Origin: Rhodocollybia butyracea
Taxonomy: Eukaryota > Basidiomycota > Agaricomycetes > Agaricales > Omphalotaceae
Assembly (NCBI GenBank): GCA_015501585.1
Contig: JADNRY010000075.1
Location: 186,001 to 250,000 of the forward strand
Direction of reading: 5' to 3'
Length of the DNA: 64,000 nucleotides
Below are positions 42,547-54,354 of this stretch, in pieces. Positions within the stretch are counted from its first letter, which is position 1; each line of letters begins with the position of its first letter. The translations under genes were made by a program, and so were the position numbers. A model generated the notes under the pieces. That model was given only the letters and a program-made list of their open reading frames with translations, made no database searches and was not told where the DNA came from.

Positions 42547-43745
42547 AGGGAAAAAAAGTACTGTGCGTGTCTTCTCTTTATGAACTTTTTATTTATTGCG
42601 CGTTAAAATGTATGTATAGCACTAGCCAAGGAAATTCCCTCAGTCTATAGATACCCACTCCGGTACTCAGACCATTTGATTGTACATTTAGGGTGGATAT
42701 ATGCGCGATGCCGTACCCTGTAATAGTGCTTTCTCCGAGCCAGAGTCACCGAGGAAGCGCCTAGCCGGAAAATAACGATCCGTTTCAGATTTTGGCCTTT
42801 CTGTAACTGGCTGAGAGCCTTTTTTGAAGTGAATCGGACAAAATTATTGAACTGATATATAGAAGACTTAAACTTGAAGAGCATGATATATGGTGTTCTT
42901 CTAGTCTCCCCTAGGCAGACTCGCTATGCACTGATGATTCATACGGTCGGATGTGGTGCATACTTCGTAGGCGTTACTGATAGGGCGCGGACCGGGCGAT
43001 GCGGTATTGCCAGAAACGAAAGATTACATAGTTACTTTTGGAGGTCCTCGAGCCTAAAAACCTGATACAAATGACTGTATTGGAACAACTACAATTGGCA
43101 ATAAATATGTACCAGACGCTTATCCGGAACACAGAAGGCGATAGATGAGCCCTTGAGTACCGGAAATTTGATATTCGAGGCTTATATGATCAATATGCCT
43201 AGTCTCCCCTAGGCGACTCGTAATATCCATACGGATATGTGCAAGGATATCATTAGACAATATGCCCATGATCGGTTTCACCTGAACCCACCTTGCAAAG
43301 ATTTCCACTTCAGTCTGACCGAAGTACACCGCAAAATACTTACAATCTTTCATCGGTTTGCTAAATGGAAGATATTCTCTCTACATATCGTCCAATCAGA
43401 ACATCGTCTACAAATATGGTTTGGGCCCTTGAGTAGTACAATCAGAGCTAAACATTGTTTCAGGCAATCCTGGAACCAATAATTTCACAGCTCACACTGT
43501 CAGTCAGGCTGCCAAAATGGAACATGAGCGTGGAGCACTCGCATTTATGTATAGGCTCTAATACTTTACCTTGCTTCACTTGATGACTTGAAACAATGCT
43601 CGAAGTTAAGTCCGAGGTATAGTAAGTAGCCCCCATTAATTGTGTACATAACTTGAAAAGTTCCTGGAAATTACTATTCTCAACTCGCACAAAGTGGAGG
43701 CCAATCTTCTTGGCCGCCTATGGCTTCCTATACAACATTCCAAGT
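42547..43745. other. Intergenic, no gene recognised
   Basis: This contains the promoter of terpene synthase 2 and two related tags (tctcccctaggcagactcg at about 42905 and tctcccctaggcgactcg at about 43203) about 300 bp apart. No gene seen. Confidence 0.45.
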
Positions 43746-44192
43746 TACGAGTCCTGAATGTAATGAAGGCTCGTCCTTATGGCCGGTTTCGCGTGGAAAT
43801 TTTTTCCCGATTAGGGTTGATCTTGCCCAAATTTGGAAGAATCGTTTCCCCATATTTAGAAATGTCAAAGCGCTTGACATGTGACTTTCTGATGTACTGT
43901 ATATTCCATGTTACCCAAAACTTTGCCACATCTGATACCTTGAACTTCTGCATCAAACGCCGTTGTGGTTCCACCTCTAATGCGCGGATTATCGGTGCTG
44001 TACATTCTTTTCACCACACGGCATTTATTCATCTTAATCAAATCTTAATACTTCCATTTTTGTAGCCCCCGCACTTTACTTCCTCGGTTTTTTACATTTC
44101 GTTGGCGGTCATTGCAGTGCATGATTCATAACTAGTGTCTTGCAGGACTCGTACCTGCCACGCGCTTGGCGCGGTGGCCCACACTCGCAAGT
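43746..44192 (-). mobile_element. SINE-like repeat, copy B
   Basis: About 447 bp, sharing ends and most of the interior with copy A at 37182-37606: it starts acgagtcctgaatgtaatga and ends with ggtggcccac plus actcgcaagt. Interior positions differ by many substitutions and small indels, so the copies are not recent sisters. The same A-box-like ggcgcggtgg and B-box-like ggtacgagtcc stand near the right end. Confidence 0.65.
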
Positions 44193-45266
44193 TTCATCTT
44201 TGCCAGCGCATAGCTCTCCGTTGTATTTACTCAGCCTCCCAGAGTCTGATCTCCCCAGGTGCGTCACCAAGCAGTCTGTACTTGCATCAAATAGTTGTAT
44301 TACTAACATGGGTATGTACTTAATTAAAGCTGAACATTCCGCAGTCACAAACGGCGATGGCTGGTCAATAGTAATGCAGTTTCGCACAAATCACGATGCG
44401 ATGAGTCCTCGCTTGCTACTCCGAGTCATCATGCTCGGAGTCGTTCCGATCCACTTTGTTCAATTCTTTACACACCGTCGGACACAGATTAGCAGATAAC
44501 GACTAATAACCTGTCGACCTGTCAAACACCCATCCACCTCATAAGTGGCTGATTCCTCTGAAGACCCTGCCCCGACCTTGTTTGGAAAGGCCAAAGATCG
44601 GCTCTTCTCAGCTCACAACTGTAGGAAAAAGTAAGTTTTCGGGCTACTTTATATCACTTATATTTAAAATTGGAGCTTAAGCATGACGCCAACTGAGTTT
44701 TCATGTTTCCGTCAATACCGTCGATATAAGTAGACTTAAAATACTTAGACGTCCGATGATCTCGAAAAAAGGATAACGACCTAGCTCAGATCAGCAAAAC
44801 AAAACATGGGTGGAATGGAAGCCACTTTTCGAGACTTTTCGGCATTGTAAGTATAGCGCTGGGAACCGCTGGAAATGTCTATACGGTGCCAGGCAACGGC
44901 TCCAGCTTATCCGTGTTTGGCTGATAGGCTGACAGAGCTGGTTCACTATACTTAGTAGTAGGATTGGTAAGAAGGATTGAGGATTAATTGAGGATCAACC
45001 TTACAATTAGCACGACGGGAACTTCTTCTGGCACTGTGATTGTGACATATATAGACTGCTCGAAGTACACATCCGATACAGCTGAGGATACCTGACAAAA
45101 GACCGCGCCAATAGTTCGGCCCTGGATTTTCCTCAAAGGACCGCGCCAATTCTTCCTTCCTGGTAAGCTTACAAACATCCAGTGGGCCTAGAGGGTACTT
45201 AAACGAGCAAAGGGAACACAACATTGATTCAACAGCCTAACTTCTTTCGTGGATATACATACCGCC
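44193..45266. other. Intergenic, no gene recognised
   Basis: About 1.1 kb. Minus-strand frames at 44952-45224 have no recognisable domain. The stretch before 45267 should hold the dehydrogenase promoter. Confidence 0.45.
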
Positions 45267-46522
45267 ATGTCCACCCACGTTGCGATATCATCACTCTCTA
45301 AAGGCCATTTCGATGCTGTTAAGGTACCTACTCCGAGCCCAGGAGAAGGAGAAGTGTTGATCAAGGTCGCGTATTCTGGGCTATCCCCCATCGACGTTTA
45401 CATCAACGATCTAGCCCTTATCCATGCAACATTTCCTTTGACTTTGGGATATAGCGCTTCCGGAACAATCGCGCAAGTTGGTCCAGGTGTTCAGGATCTA
45501 AAAGTTGGTGATAGAGTTAGTGAATACAACACTATTTCTGAATTGATTGTACTAACTGAATTTCTGGTCTAGGTAGCAGCGTACACGTACCGTGCATCCG
45601 AATCTAAGGGAATGCAGGAATATGCAATAGTGACCAAATCCGTTGTTGCAATGGTACACCAGTTTTGGAACCTGTGTCTGGTCAACCACTGAATTCCTAG
45701 TTCATGCAGATCCCAGACTCCCTCCCACTCGATGCTGCAGCTACTCTTCCAAACAATTTCATTACGTCATTCAACTCTTTGTTCAACCCCGAATACCTGG
45801 CCCTTCCCATCCCATCGTCATTCCCTCCATCTACACCCCCAGTTCTTGCAAACACTCCCGTCCTCGTCTACGGCGGCGCGACAAGCTGTGGTCATTTCGC
45901 CATCCAGATCCTTCGTATCGCAGGATACCGAAATATAATGGCGATAGCATCTCCGAAAAATCACGAGCAACTGCGTTCACTAGGCGCAGCACATATATTC
46001 GACTATAACAGCCCTAGGATGGTCGAGGACATCAAGAATGTGGTAGAAGCATCTTCGAGTAACAAGAAAATTGAAATCGTCTTGGATTGCATCTCTTCGC
46101 AGAGTACGATATCTGATATCGCAAAACTTGTTAGCCTTCAGGGGTAGTTGCAATTTTGCTGCCGTTCAAGATGGGAAACAGCTTTGAAAGCGAGGAGTTG
46201 TATATGGAGATTCCGGACGATATGAATCCTTTGCCCAAAGGTGTCAGAATTGCCGGGGTGCGGAACTTGAAGTTTGAAGAGGTAGGTGGCGAATACGTAT
46301 GATTTGTCTCCAGTTACTCATGCCAACTAGAATGCATATATGAAGGATAACATTATGCCGAAGATTCTACCAGCCCTTCTGCAGATAGGGGCAATCCAGC
46401 CCCACAGAGTTCGCCTTATCAATGAGTTATTTGGGTCTCTCAAAGAACGTGTTGTAGTAGGGATGGATCTACTGAGGAATGACCAGGTCAGCAGAGAGAA
46501 AGTCATTGTTAAAGTACAATAA
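45267..46522 (+). CDS. Zinc-binding-type alcohol dehydrogenase / trans-enoyl reductase-like (MDR), with one frame break
   Basis: Medium-chain dehydrogenase of the enoyl-reductase-like group often found beside fungal metabolite genes. Exons are 45267-45515, 45573-45653, 45710-46281 and 46331-46522. The GroES-like start has VLIKVAYSGLSPIDVYINDLA and GYSASGTIAQVGPGV; the Rossmann motif is VYGGATSCGHFAIQI; the C-terminus is GSLKERVVVGMDLL. The exon sum is 1094 nt, one base short of a multiple of three. The gap is at 46141-46144, where cttcaggggtagttg reads into TAG; one more G would give the conserved LQGVVAILLPF. Either a recent frameshift or a consensus error. The catalytic zinc-ligand residues typical of alcohol dehydrogenases are not seen. 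It is convergent with the phosphatase, the stops 34 bp apart. Confidence 0.82.
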
Positions 46523-46556
46523 ATACTTTTACTGTAGATCTATAGACATTCGATAA

Positions 46557-47833
46557 TCAAGAAACATTATAGTCAATAACTGTGCTGTAGAATTCACCCA
46601 TGATCCTCTTTTGAGCGTCATAACCTTTTTCCTTCTGGATGAGCAGTCAGGTTAACACTGATGTAATAATTGAAAGACAAACCTCAGAGTCCCCGACCGC
46701 GCGGATTACAAGGTATTTCCTCCCAGTCAAAATCTCTTCAGTGGGCTCCCCGAAAGAAGGCGACCTGATCGCAGCATCATAGTAGGCATGAGATCCAGTG
46801 ACTAGGCCACCAGCTTCATGGGCAATAACCATTCCAGCACAAACATCCCAAGGCCAGCATCCAATCTCCCTGTCGGCCACGGTCAGATGAGCAGAGCATA
46901 AGAATAACATAAAAACTCACCAATAAATATCTAAACCGCCTTGAGCGACCATCGCGAAGTTCATCGCAGAAGAACCGAGAGAGCGGATAGAATGAGCCAT
47001 ACGGGCCCCCACTACCCCGTTATCAGGGTCACCAGCGAGCTTGTGGAAGGATTCCGATCGTTTCGTCAATGGGTCGACAGTACGGTCGTTGCCCCATTCA
47101 ACCGCTAGAACCAAGTCAGGGACACAAAGCCTCGTAGAGCCCAAATACGAGGCGTACCAATCTGAGCGTGATTTAGAGTCGCCAGAGGTTTCGGGTGTTT
47201 GGCAAGGGGGAGTTTCATCGGCGGACCTCCATGTCGAGAGAGGTAAGAGCCTTGTCCTATTATTCCGGTATACTGGAGATCGAATGAGATCATATAAATC
47301 TGAAAGCACAAGAGGCCTACCAAGAGATTCATAGAAGGATTAAAAATGACCCCAAGAACAGGTTTCTTCTTGTAGATTAAACCAAGAGAGATGCAAACCC
47401 AGGGAAACCCGTGAACAAAGTTCGTAGTCCCATCTACAGGAAAATAAGTTAGGTACGTGGATGATATACTCGGATGCATACCGATAGGGTCTACACAAAA
47501 TGTTGGCTCATCGGTCAGAGAGTCGCGGGATCCAGCAGCGTATGATTCTTCTCCGATGCTAGAAAACTCTAAGCAGAAGCAGTTTTCATGCTAGGATACT
47601 CACAACTTGAAATCCGGAAGAGTGGCAAAAATCTCCTTCTTCACAAGTTCTTCTACACGGACATCATATTCAGTGACCAGATCCACGGAATTCTTCTTCT
47701 CATCAACGTTAGATCCAGCCAGCTGAATCGCTTCTGAGCCTTCAGTAATGAGCTCTCCGGCTTTACGAGCCACTTCGACAGTAAAATCAAGGATTAATTT
47801 GAGATCATTGGCTGAGAGTTCTTTGATAGACAT
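46557..47833 (-). CDS. Inositol-1-monophosphatase
   Basis: Mg2+-dependent, Li+-sensitive phosphatase that releases free myo-inositol. Minus-strand exons 47604-47833, 47482-47558, 47321-47433, 47158-47272, 46921-47104, 46683-46869 and 46557-46634 sum to 984 nt, 327 residues, all in phase. Metal-binding motifs are GEESYAAG (E80-E81), [12 protein letters not shown] (D100-D103) and CWPWDVCAG (D248), the three signature blocks of the family in the right order. It ends [20 protein letters not shown]. The ATG at 47833 matches usual family starts; an in-frame ATG at 47923 would add 30 residues. Unlike all its close neighbours, this gene shows no frame break. Confidence 0.92.
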
Positions 47834-49564
47834 TGGGTGGTGATGGTTCAAAGATGAAAAACTTGTGCTCGTGTTCGAATCGACGGATAAGCCGAGACGC
47901 ACGTTCGCTGACTTTGCATACAATGATTGCGGATAATGACTACAAAGACACTTGATACGTCCAACTCATTGATCAAGGCCCGAAAATCAAGCAAAAATAT
48001 ACGACTTTAAAGTTAAGACTAAGTTAAGAGCTTTAACGTTCACGTGGCCTTGCCCCACTTCCGTCTTAACAAAAGACTAATAGTAGACCCAAGTGCTCAA
48101 GTACAAGTCAATATTGCATATCCAAGAATGCTCGGGTCCTGGCGTTCATGACCAGTGTTACGTTGCAAGAGCTGTACGCTACTTCAAGTTGTGCGGAAGC
48201 CGGGTTAACGGCACGTATAGCATTGTTATGCTAATCGATACCATGGTGTCAAATACATGGTAAAACGACGACGAGGGCATGGCACGATAGTCCACGGCAG
48301 GAACATTAATGTACTCCAAGAGCTGAGCGGCAACTATACGCTATTCGACAATTACCTTCCGTAATTCGGAGAGCAAAACGGTCTCAGCCTTCGCTAGGTT
48401 GCATGAAGTGGGCCACTAGAAATAAGCTTCTATCGGTCTGTTGCAGTGTAGACATACACACCCTCTAGCACTCTCCAGCATATGCGAGCCAGCACGTACA
48501 AGAACGTGAGGAATGATCATACCGTGGACTGTGTTCAGTTAACCTCCTTCGAGATCAAAAACCTGCTCCTCTGGATGATGCAGTGCACGAGGAGGTGCCA
48601 CGGGATGTATATCCACGACGTTCCGGTCCACCCTTTAGGTTCATCAGTAAGACACCTATATCTGTACGAGCGATGAATACACGGTTTATAAGCAGAGGAA
48701 ACGAATACAAACGTGTCGCAAGAGAGAAATGGTGCAAAACTCCACTTGATCTCATGAGCTTTAATTCCGTATTGAAAGGGAATGTAAATCTACCAGACGT
48801 TGAGGGAGGAAGTCGCTCTTGCTTATGCTCGTCGCATTCAGATGCAAGATCGAAGACTTAACTTATAAACGCAGCATATGTACATGGCTCGGAGCCCCAC
48901 TGCCTAATTATTATGGCCAACGAAGCCTTTTTGTTAAAAATGAAATCCGCACTAGGTAATTTTAGATGGTCCAAGGATGCAAAATGCATTGAAACATCAT
49001 TCAACGAGTTTACTACGACGCGATTTAGCATGTACGAATCTAGTTCAACTCGGAAGTATGCAAGTATTAGAACTCATCCCAAAAAAAGAACGTTAAGTAC
49101 TTAGACATAGGACGCCTCATTCAAGGCTTTGATCCCGTAGAGAGAGCGTTAGCACGGCCGTTCAATATCAACATGAAGGAAGGAGGGAGTGACCAGTGCG
49201 GTCCCACCTGAGGAACAGCCGAGAATCCTGAAATAAAAAACTGTTCTTCAATAAAAGAGAACGTGGCCAGCGAAGGCATCCTAGCGTGTACTCAAGTAAG
49301 TATCACACCAGTCAGAACGGTGTTACAACGGGTAGGCGGATAATTCTTTGTCCCCCTTATACTCGGTTCCATTTCGCTACTGATTATAAACACACTGAGT
49401 TATGCCATTACACAGTATTCCAAGAACGGAATAAGTGACTACGCGAGGCGCATATTCTAAAAATTACAGGTCATAATCTAGTCATCAACGGCATGAAGTA
49501 CTCAGAGATCAAATTCAGGATGGATAACACGGTTCTAGCAACTTCGTCTTGACGCTCAGTTTAC
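47834..49564. other. Gene-poor 1.7 kb, no gene recognised
   Basis: Short unrelated open frames only. A repeated tag gaaggaagga occurs near 49178 and resembles one near 10025, but the match soon ends. No gene or complete element. Confidence 0.45.
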
Positions 49565-51780
49565 TCAAAGAGGGGTATCCATGATCCATCGAGTAATCAA
49601 ATCCTGAATTAAACATGGCGTCAGATTCACGGTAACGTCAGCGAGAAGGTTACTTACGAGCGCCGCTTCCGGTTGGTCGAATGGAACCATATGGCTGTAG
49701 AAATTTTATTCAAAGGACCGCTTAACGACGAAAACTCCGAGACAGTACGCACCCTGATTCATGAACAGTAACAAAAGTGACATTCCCGGCAGTGAAACCT
49801 GAGCCACCAGCAGAACGAACAGTTCCAGCCAACACGCCGTCTTGAATCGTCACCCAAGGAATAGATTCAGCAGTACTAAACTCGCTGTGGAACTTAGTTT
49901 CGAGTTGTTCGACCCAGCGTTCATTGCCCTGCAAAAAAAAGATTAGGATATCGACATTGAAGAAGAATGACAAACGTACAATGAAGTTGCACATCATGTC
50001 TGGAATAACGATCAATTCGCATCGTAAGCAACAAAGAAATCGAGAAATTTACCTGCGTTTCCGGCGTAAACCAACAGCCTTACACCGTCGTTGACGAGGG
50101 GTGGAAGAAGGAGGGCACTGTTGTGCATCCCATCCCTTGCGCAGAGAAGGCCTGGTTAACTTCCATATTGCAATTCTCGAAGGTAACAGTAGGGTCAACA
50201 CCAAGAGTGACCTTATTCTTTTGGTCATTCATAAATATAGCGACGCCATTCATCTTGATTAACATGAACATGTCTTGTTAGTAGCGAATAGTGTATGGTG
50301 TAAGAGTTACATTACCTCCCGATAACAGAGATCTCCATCCTTGGCCCGATCGCATTTCCGACGAACGTCATACGGGTTGAGCCCCAATTCTGCAAACCGG
50401 GATCAGATAGAAACAAGCGAAGACCATGGGAATGATTACGCATAAGGGGACCAAGGAGCTGAGAATTGCAATACAAGAGTGCGGGAACACAAGTAAGGCG
50501 TGAATTGAACGAATAGCACGAGTTGATTAGTCTGGAGAGAATTTAGGTTCGTTTAGTTAGGTTCGTTTAGTCAGTCGTTTAGTCATGCAGTTGCTTCATA
50601 CCTCTGGCAAGTCTGGAGCAATGGTTAGTAACTTATAAGCACACGGATGCTTAAGACTCACAGGAACCTTGGCACGAAGAGCCTCACACTGAGGTCCACT
50701 TGGGTCGTCATAGACAGCATAGGGCCCTTCGCACGCCCAATCAGGGATAGATCCCATTTGGACATATGGGTTTGTGAGTCCATTCGCCAAAATCACCGAT
50801 GCCAAGTTGATGTGCCTGAGCTTAGAGGAGCGAGATGAGGTTAGAGCTTTGTTCTCCTTATGAATAACACTAGCAATGTTAGGGGCATAAGTACCACCGT
50901 AACTCTCAGCAGCAAGATGGAAAGGGAGGGTAGAGTATTCCGGGAACCTCTTGAAGAAGAGTTCAAGGAATGCGTAAACATCTTTGCCGGCAACTGGGCT
51001 GGTATTGACAGAATTTCCGTTTTCGGAGTAGGAGTAACCAACGTCGACAGGCTGGTCAAGGAAGATGATATTGGCGTGTGTGTTCAGCTGTATGGGTTTA
51101 CTGTACTGTTCTTGCCATCCTCTGAGACGCGGCAAGGGCCTAATTCAAATAATAGTCCAGTAGAAGACGAACAACGGGTCCACCTATTCAGGAGTTCTTA
51201 GCATGAGTTACTAGTTTCTCTTCAAAGCCATTACCGTTAAGCCACATGATAAGTGGCGCATCTTTCGGTGAATTTCGCGCCTCGAAGAACCTACACCTCA
51301 AGCATAAGTATCGTAACAAGTTCGGATAAGAGTTGGAACATACCAGAAGAAAAGGTGTTTGTCGCTTTCGATATCCAGGTATCCCGAGTACTGTTTGACT
51401 GAAGGGTCACATATTGAAGGTTCCGTCAAACGCAGCTGATGCTGATGAAAGCTGGGATGGGAAACAAGTTCGTCTAGATGATCATGAACAGTTTGCGTCA
51501 AATAAGACTGTGAGGGGAAGATGAGAAGTTACATACAGAGAAGATCATTCTGCTTGATATATTCCCTTCCATCATGATACCAGTTCTGCATGTTTTGCTT
51601 GCCTTTGAGAATGGCCTTCTTGGCGTCACTGAGAAATCGGTCGGCGACATTCTTCACTGCATCCTTGTTGAGGGAGAAATGTTCATTACTGAGAACTATC
51701 TGTTCTGGAGCTGGGTTAGGAGAAGCTGCAACATTGGAGAGAGAAAGAGCGCAGAGTATCCAGACACTCTGTAAGATCAT
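49565..51780 (-). CDS. Serine carboxypeptidase (S10, carboxypeptidase Y-like), three frame breaks
   Basis: Secreted or vacuolar serine carboxypeptidase. The signal peptide begins MILQSVWILCALSLSNVAAS and is followed by a propeptide. Catalytic residues are Ser in AESYGGTYAP, Asp in YAGNADMMCNFIGN and His in VHESGHMVPFDQP. Exons include 51537-51780, 51344-51473, 50662-51290 (with one intron inside), an 11-nt exon 50602-50612, 50440-50531, 50316-50389, 50053-50253, a 20-nt exon 49980-49999, 49753-49928, 49658-49694 and 49565-49603. Three single G losses break frame: at 51175 (in the GGPGCSS substrate-binding loop), 51085 (PYSWNTHANI) and about 50135 (QGDGMHN). With one base restored at each site the family sequence is continuous, but as it stands no full enzyme can be made. 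A pseudogene, or consensus errors. Confidence 0.8.
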
Positions 51781-52390
51781 GGTGGTTTGCTAGAGTAACC
51801 GGAACCGGCAATCTTGAGCGCTTGAGCGCTTAAGCACCGCGCTACACTGTCAGTGATTACTAGATACACGATTGGTACATCTCTAAGAGAGTTGTGGCTC
51901 ATAACCCCTTGGAGGGAACTGCTTCAGGTCTATACTACAACCGACGTGGTCCCATTTCGGAACAGCCGGCCCCAACTACATGCTTGGGATGCATAGCGAA
52001 ACTATCGGAATTATTCAGTTTCCAAGATATTTGAAATATGTATGACCTTTCGTTTAGAATTTGCGAGTTCTGACTCGTATTGCGTCTTTCATCAGGCGAC
52101 GAAAGACTGTGTTTCACGGCCTACCTCGGTTAAGACCGCTAAAGGATAGGGGGGTATGTAAGTGTATTCTTACGACCAAGATGACGCAGCCAAATATTGA
52201 ATTCTGGAGGATGAACGGAAAGGAGGAAAAAGAAAGAATACAAGGTAATAAAGAAAGGAGTGATTAGCCGCATGTAGTAATAACTTGAGCATAACCGAAC
52301 CAAGAAAGCAGATATGTAGTAACCTCTCGAATCCCCATACCCCAAAAATTCAATTGATAGTACCCTAACAGCAGATACAAATGAAGGCAA
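51781..52390. other. Intergenic, no gene seen
   Basis: About 610 bp between the start of the carboxypeptidase and the end of the EF-hand gene; a short agcgcttgagcgcttaagc run lies near 51815. Nothing else recognised. Confidence 0.5.
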
Positions 52391-53771
52391 CTAGAAATCG
52401 CCCCAATTACGTTTGAACTTGTACTGCATTTTGCTCTTTTAGCATTTCTCAGGTCGGAGCGAAGGGAGCAAGATATAATATGCATTACCTTGTAAGGTAG
52501 GTTGCGCCTAGATGGACGTCAGTATAAGACGATAGATGAACAAGAGCCAACGAACCTCATTTTATCGCCTGGATCAGTTGGGGGCGAATATCCTTCACTG
52601 CCGAGGCCCCAATCACCTTTGGCTTCCGCTTGAGCTTTCGCATCTCGAAACTTGACCGCAGGGTCTTGCTTTTCCGGAGGTGTTATACGAGTAATTTTTG
52701 GGTTTGGTGCATCCACCGGAGGTGAGACTGCTCAACTTGTTCGGCATGTGGATGCGCGACACCCTCCAGTGGTTGCTGAACTTCATCGGCTGATTCCTGT
52801 ACAACCTCCGCATTCGCTGCTCGTAAACTTTTTCTGCCTGGTCATGGGCTGCTAAAGCTTCTTCAACAGTGATACCTATGTAGGCAGCCTCCTTTTCAGC
52901 TTCTTTACGCTCAATGGACTCATGGCTAGCGAAATGCTCAATGTCTTCAGGATGGTTATATGATTCGTCAGTTTGAGTTTCAGGTGTTGAGTGGAAATCC
53001 TCTGGAAAGACGAATATTAAGAGATTCCGCAACGAAAGTACGGGGCGACAAACCTTCGTGATGTAGAAAGAATTCTAGATGAAACCATAAGAATGCAAGT
53101 GATTCATGATTATAAGTCTACTCACCACTCTCCTCGTCGTAATGGTGGCCTTCGGCGCCCATATCGGCAAAGTTGGGCAGACCATCCAGGCCACTTTTTC
53201 AAACTCTGCTACTGAGACTCTACCATCCTTATCAGCATCCAGTAGGAGTAAGACTTGGGCGGTAATGTGATCGGCTTTTTTCTGGTGCTCAACACTATCC
53301 TGTGTATGGAATGAATGATCAAAGTAGGCAGTAGACGCAAGGGAAACACGTACCTTTGATTGCTTTATAGAATACACATGATGAACGCCATATACTGCTT
53401 CTATTTCAGCCCGGTCCCAAAACCCGTTTCTGAGCGATAATGAGCAAAAATGGCGTGAAACATCAGCGCGAGTGCAGACCTGTCGAGATCGTGTAGCTGG
53501 TGAAAACTTGGAGGTCAAAGTCGTCGCTGTTCAAAGGAGACATTTTGAGTAGAGATCACGATAAGCTTTGCGCAAGTTAAATACATGTGGTGTTCTTTCG
53601 CCATCTGAAATATGATATGTGAGCAGGGTACAGTGAGCGTGGAGTTAACGCACATGTCTCCTAGCATACTGCTGGATGGTTTCCCCCTGTTGAGACCTTG
53701 GCCTTCATGGTTTCCGTGTGCAGAGACGACGGAGAAGAAGTAATAGAGGAATAATGAAGGACCGCTCTCAT
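52391..53771 (-). CDS. Secreted EF-hand (nucleobindin-like) calcium-binding protein, several frame breaks
   Basis: Basidiomycete EF-hand protein with a secretory leader (ending SVVSAHGNHEG) and two adjacent EF-hands, DLDRNGFWDRAEIE and DADKDGRVSVAEFE. An acidic region follows with STPETQTDESYNHPEDIEHF, then ITRITPPEKQDPAVKFRDAK and the C-terminus YKFKRNWGDF at 52391-52423. Splice junctions can be followed, for example the HHVYSIKQSK/DSVEHQKKAD exon boundary. The frame must be corrected at about 53190 (G run, EKVGLDGLP), 53504 (T run, DLQVFHQLH), 53685 (G run, NRGETIQQYA) and near 53760 just after the ATG. Each looks like one missing base. It would act in the ER or outside the cell, with calcium. 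A pseudogene or uncorrected consensus. Confidence 0.75.
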
Positions 53772-54354
53772 TACTGCAACGTGTAGAGCAAAAGCAATAA
53801 TGTATCACGTGGTTCGCCGGTCCAGTAGTTGCGAATGACTCAGCGGAAACATAGCGGAGAAGTAGTCCGTCAATCTCCGTCTCGCTTGCGCGCTTGTCGA
53901 CGTTTCCCTCAAGGCTCAAGCCAAGTAATCCCGGTTTCCCAAGTCGAGTTGACTCAAGTAGGCTAGTTTGACTTGAGCCCCACGCGAGCCAGCGGAACCG
54001 TAGGAAAATGAGCCTGATTAAGCAGAAAACTTCCCGAACAAAGCGGAAATGCCTATGATTTCCGTCGTTTGGGGAAACAGAGCTGTTGCTGCCTGGAGAT
54101 AGTATTGGAAATATCTGTACATTGACTCGTACTGACCTTTGCAGCAGCTTGAGGCAGAGTACACGCGGAAAAAGGGATCAGATTTCGTAAGTAGGATAAT
54201 CGTTGGGGAATTTCTCAGCTCATCAGTTCGGTTCCTGCATACCAACTGACAAATCCGTTCTGAATCCGTTATATTTCCGGGTTGAAATAAATAAATATAT
54301 AAAGGCCATCCATTTTCCGGCTAACTTTGTCCCTTCGCTCTTTGTCCTCACCCA
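53772..54354. other. Divergent intergenic region between EF-hand and ABC transporter genes
   Basis: About 580 bp that should carry both promoters. TATA-like text (aaataaatatataaagg) occurs at about 54290-54305, roughly 50 bp before the proposed ABC transporter start. Tandem short runs gtcaagt / gactcaag occur near 53940. No gene. Confidence 0.5.

Noticed and set aside
49170..49230. Similarity of gaaggaagga and following text to 10025-10075, considered as a shared repeat end
   Set aside because: The match is short and interrupted, and neither site shows a matching second end.
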